The position numbers and the translations under genes are program-made. The notes below the pieces were generated by a model that had not been told where the DNA came from, did not search any database, and saw only the letters and a list, made by a program, of their open reading frames with translations. From assembly GCF_047663525.1 (NCBI RefSeq), contig NC_092603.1, positions 351,501-415,500 of the forward strand: DNA of 64,000 bases. Direction: 5' to 3'. Source of the DNA: Anas platyrhynchos (lineage: Eukaryota > Chordata > Aves > Anseriformes > Anatidae). Shown here piece by piece: positions 31,860 to 64,000 of this stretch (position 1 is its first letter; every line of letters starts with the position of its first letter).

Positions 31860-32080
31860 GTTGCGGGGCGGGCGCCCGGCCCACCCCCCTCCCACACCGT
31901 GCCCCGGCACCGCTCAGGGTGGGCGCCCGCGCTCTCGGCAGCCAGGGTTTGGTGCTGCCGGGGGACGCTGCCGGCTTCGGGGCGGTGACATCAGGGCGAG
32001 GGGGGCTGCTGGGGGTAACTGACAACTCAAAGTGGTGCTTGGTGAGCAGGATGGTGGCGTGCAGACCGGACGTTGGCTGG
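31860..32080 (+). other. ZBTB12 3' flank, probable 3' UTR
   Basis: Non-repetitive GC-rich DNA after the stop codon. It passes into the 42-bp array without a poly(A) signal. Confidence 0.45.
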
Positions 32081-32084
32081 TGGG

Positions 32085-34430
32085 GGCGGCCAACTGGGAC
32101 GCTGTGGTTGGCCATCGGTTGATGGGTTTGGCCAACTGGAACGCTATGGTTGGTCATTGACTGAAGGGTTTGGCCAACTGGAACGCCATCGTTCCATCAT
32201 TGGTTGATGGATTTGGCCAACTGGGACACTGTGGTTGGTCATCGACTGATGGGTTTGGTCAACGGAACATTTGGCAATGGGTTTGGCCAACTGGAACACC
32301 ATGGTTGGTGATGGACTGATGGGTTTGGTCAACAGAACATTGGGCAATGGGTTTGGCCAACTGGAACGCTGTGGTTGATGATCGACCGATGGATTTGGCC
32401 AATCGAAACTCCATCGTTCATCATTGGTTGATGGATTTGGCCAAGTGGGACGCTGTGGTTGGCCATCGGTTGATGGATTTGGCCAACGGAGATGGTTGAT
32501 GGGTTTGGTCGACTGGAACGCCGTAGATTGATAATTGGTTGAAGGATTTGGCCAACTGGGCAGTTGTGGTTGGCCATCGGTTGATGGGTTTGGCCAACGG
32601 AACATTGGGCGATGGATTTGGCCAACTGGAACACCATTAGTGATCAGCTGAAGGATTTGGCCAACTGGGACAGTCTGGGTGTGCGACTGATGGGTTTAGG
32701 CCAACGGAACATTGGGCGATGAATTTGGCCAACTGGAATGCCATGGTTTGTCGTTGGTTGATGGGTTTGGCCAACTGGAACACCATGGTTGGTCATCGAC
32801 TGATGGGTTTGGTCAACAGAACATTTGGCAATGGGTTTGGCCAACTGAAAAACCGATGATTTGTGGTTGGCTTGATGGGTTTGGTCAAGTGGGCCACTGT
32901 GGTTGGCCATCAATTGAAGGGTTTGGCCAACTGGAACATTGGGCAATGGATTTGGCCAACTGGAAGGCTGTGGTTGGCCATCGGTTGATGGATTTGGCCA
33001 ATGGAACATTGTCCAATGGTTTTGACCAATTGAAACGCCATCGTTTGTCACTGGTTGATGGGTTTGGCCAACTAGATGGAACACTGTGGTTGGTCATCGA
33101 CTGATCAATTGGGCCAACTGGAACACCATCATTCGTCATTGGTTGAAGGATTTGGCCAACTGGGATGCTGTGGTTGGTCATCGGTTGATGGGTTTGGCCA
33201 ACGGAACATTGGGCAATGGGTACTAATTGGAACACCGTGGTTGGTCATTGACTGGAGGATTTGGCCAACTTGAACGATTTGGTTGCTCAACTGATGGGTT
33301 TGGCCAACGATGGGCGATGGGTTTGGCCAACTGGAACGCTGTGGTTGGCCATCGACGATGAATTTCGCCAACTGGAATGCCATCGTTTTTCGTTGGTTGA
33401 TGGGTTTGGCCAACTGGAAAGCGGTGGTTGGCCATCGGTTGATGGATTTTGGCCAACAGAACATGGGCGCTGGATTTGAACCACTGAGTGGAATGCTGTG
33501 GCTTGTGATTGGTTGATGGGTTTGGCCAAGTGGGATGCTGTGGTTGGTCACTGACTGATGGGTTTGGCCAACTGGAACACCACTGGTCATTGACTGATGG
33601 ATTTGGCCAAAAGAAGTCTGCCAAAAGGGTTTGGCCAACTGGGACGCTGTGGTTGGTCATCGACTATGGGTTTGGCCAACAGAAGATTGTCCAAAAGGGT
33701 TCAGCCTACTGGGACGCTGTTGGCGATTGGTCATTGGTTGATGGGTTTGGCCAACTGGAACGCCGTGGTTGGCCATCAGTTGATGGATTTGGCCAACGGA
33801 ACGCTGTTCCAATGGGTTTGGCCAACTGGAACGCCGTCATTCGTCACTGGTTGATGGGTTTGGCCAACTGGAACGCTGTGGTTGGACATCGGTTGATGGA
33901 TTTGGCCAACAGAACATTGGGCGATGGGTTTGGCTGTTGGGAACACCGGTTTTAGTCATTGGCTGATGGATTGGCCAACTGGAACACCAGCGTTTGTCAC
34001 TGGTTGATGGGTTTGGCCAACTGGAACGCCGTGATTCATCATTGGCCAATGGATTTGGCCAACTGGGACACCTCGGTTGGTCATTGGCTGATCATTTTGG
34101 CCAAAAGAACATTGTGCCGATGAGTTTGGCCAACTGGGAGCACCAGTTAGTCATTGGTTGATGGATTTGGCCAACAGGACATTGGGCGATGGGTTTTGGC
34201 CAACTGGAGCGCCGCGATTGGTCATCGACTGATGGGTTTGGCCAATCAGAACGCCGTGGCTCACCGTTGGCTCGTGGTTCGGCCAATCAGACGTTGACTG
34301 CGGGGTTTGGCCAACCCGTCATTGGCCGATGGGTTTCGCGTGCCTGCCACGCCGTGGCTTGTGATTGGCTGATGGGTTTGGCCAACTGAACTGTCCCTTG
34401 TGATTGGCCGATGGATTTGGGCAGCCAGCT
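32085..34430. repeat. 42-bp minisatellite between ZBTB12 and EHMT2
   Basis: About 55 imperfect units of GGTTTGGCCAACTGGAACGC plus TGGTTGGTCATCGACTGAT. Forty-two is a multiple of three, so frames on both strands stay open with a 14-residue period. Each unit has TTGGCCAA or GGCCAA, an NFI-like half site. It may be transcribed as ZBTB12 3' UTR. Confidence 0.9.
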
Positions 34431-34640
34431 GGATTGGATGGCCTGGGGCGGCTGCCCTTGCCATTGGACGGGGGCTCGGCCATCATGGTCCGAAGATCCT
34501 GATCTGGACGACGACCTCGGCCAGGTCTGGAGACCCTCGGCTTCTGACTGGACAACGGTTCAGCCAGGGGGCGTGGCTCACCTCAACAAGCCAGATGGCT
34601 ACATTGATGTCATCACAGGGGGGCGGGGCTTGGTTTTGGG
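34430..34640. other. non-repetitive segment after the 42-bp array
   Basis: Unique-looking sequence without recognisable gene content. Parts resemble decayed 42-bp units (GATTGGCCGATGG). Confidence 0.4.
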
Positions 34641-35165
34641 GATACCCAGGGGAGATTTGGGGCCCCCGAGTGGTGCCCCCCCCCCCGGTGGGCCCCCCAG
34701 GTTTTGGGGTGGGCCCCCCCAATTTTGGGGTGACCCCCCTCAATTTTGGGGTGCCCTCCCCCTGGGGGACCCCAAAATTTTGGGGTGGGCCCCCCAGATT
34801 TTGGGGGTGGCCCCCCACTGGCCCCCAGATTTTGGGGGTGCCCCCCTTGATTTTGGGGTGGCCCCCCATCTTGGTGGCCCCCAAATTTGGGGTAGATCCC
34901 CAAGATTTTGGGGTGACCCCAGATTTTGGGGTGCCCTTCCTGGGGCCCCCAGATTTTGGGTTGTGGCCCCCCCCAGTGGCCCTCCAGATTTTGGGGTGCC
35001 CCCCCCCAAATTTTGGAATGCCCCCCCACCCTTGGGGCTCCCACCTTTTGGGGTGCCCCCCAGATTTTGGGGTGCCCCCCCCAGTGGCCCCCAGCTTTTG
35101 GTGGGGGGGGGCTGGGACCCATCCTGGTGGGGGGGGTCCCCCAAAATTTTTAGGGGGGGGGGTTG
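34640..35165. repeat. CCCCCAGATTTTGGGGTG minisatellite
   Basis: Imperfect 20-25 bp units alternating C-run, ATTTTGGGG and GTGGCC. Self-complementary CCCC...GGGG pairs could fold. No gene signal. Confidence 0.78.
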
Positions 35166-35397
35166 GGGGGGGGTCCCCGTTTCTCCCTGTAGCTCGTAGT
35201 GACCGGGGGGGGGTCCTGGGGGGGCTCCGGTCGCGTAGAGGAACGGGGGGGGGGGGGGGGGTTTGGGGGGGGGGGCGGATTTTGGGGGGTGGGGGGAGAG
35301 ATTTGGGGGGGGGGCTAAGGGAGGGGCGTAGAGCTGGGGGGGGGGGTTGAGGGGGGGGTGGGGGAGGGGGCCGCGGCGCTGCTTTTAGAGATTTTGT

Positions 35398-35403
35398 AAT
35401 AAA
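35398..35403 (+). terminator. AATAAA poly(A) signal, candidate for ZBTB12
   Basis: AATAAA followed by an A-rich stretch, 330 bp before the EHMT2 start codon. It is the first plus-strand hexamer I noticed after the ZBTB12 stop, which would give a 3.5-kb 3' UTR containing the 42-bp array. Confidence 0.4.
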
Positions 35404-35504
35404 GGAAAGTGAAAAAAAAAAACACAAAAAAAATGAGGCGAAAACAGGCGAAAATGGGGCTGGGGGGGGGGGGAGGGGGAAAAGCGCGCGCTCCTCGCTC
35501 CCCC

Positions 35505-35732
35505 GCCCGCGGGAAAAGCCGCGTGGCCACGCCCCCCTCTAAGCCACGCCCCCCTCGGCCACGCCCCCTCAGCGCGGCCACCCTCACGTGGCCACGCCCC
35601 CTCCCCCGTGGCACCGCCCCCATGGGCGGGGCGAGCGGCTCGGCCACGCCCCCCTCCTCGTGGCCACGCCCACCCAGCGTGGCCACGCCCCCCGCGTTAC
35701 GCGGTGACGTCCGACGCAGCGCGCGCGGCGCG
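35505..35732 (+). promoter_or_regulatory. CpG-rich EHMT2 promoter and 5' UTR
   Basis: CpG-dense sequence just before the EHMT2 ATG, with about eight CCACGCCC boxes (KLF/SP type) and a TGACGT half-CRE at 35704. No TATA box. A housekeeping CpG-island promoter is inferred. Confidence 0.55.

Positions 35733-64000
<28,268 letters not shown>

Noticed and set aside
32244-33660. Repeat protein with a 14-residue WPNPSTDGQP period between ZBTB12 and EHMT2
   Set aside because: Explained by a 42-bp minisatellite with open frames on both strands; no start context, domain or splice support.

Overview
The window is vertebrate nuclear DNA, and most probably avian. It has four multi-exon genes with GT-AG introns. 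The gene order matches one stretch of the mammalian MHC class III region. GC content is extreme, and almost every intron is filled with G- or C-rich minisatellites, as in genes on bird microchromosomes. The species cannot be named from the sequence.

Layout. Minus strand, 697-9740: complement factor B (CFB), from the signal peptide through three CCP (sushi) domains and most of the von Willebrand A (vWA) domain. It runs off the left edge before the protease domain. Minus strand, 11210-28492: complement C2, with CCP2, CCP3, vWA and a complete trypsin-like domain (His, Asp and Ser exons all present). No CCP1 exon was found. Plus strand, 30696-31859: ZBTB12, a BTB zinc-finger factor, head-to-head with C2. 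Plus strand, 35733-61613: EHMT2 (G9a), the histone H3K9 methyltransferase. It covers the N-terminal low-complexity region, the acidic run, the Cys-rich region, the ankyrin repeats and the start of pre-SET. The SET domain lies beyond the right edge. The order CFB-C2-ZBTB12-EHMT2 and all orientations match the human locus read in reverse.

How the genes relate. C2 and CFB are paralogous proenzymes. Each supplies the catalytic subunit of a C3 convertase: C2 in the classical and lectin pathways, CFB in the alternative pathway. They share exon sizes here (137 and 139 nt vWA exons). ZBTB12 and EHMT2 are nuclear regulators linked to them only by ancient synteny.

Main observations. (1) In several introns the tandem repeats contain copies of the edge of the neighbouring exon, splice site often included: C2 exon 18109-18197 and EHMT2 exons 11, 12, 14, 20, 21 and 22. 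(2) Eight separate arrays have mean periods of about 165-181 bp. (3) A 77-bp C2 intron holds five CRE-type palindromes spaced exactly 11 bp apart. (4) Many exons have one-base frame breaks, mostly in G/C runs and with conserved protein on both sides. These look like consensus errors rather than gene death.

Exon edges were placed by hand from GT/AG sites, phase and protein similarity. Family assignments rest on remembered protein motifs. No database was searched.
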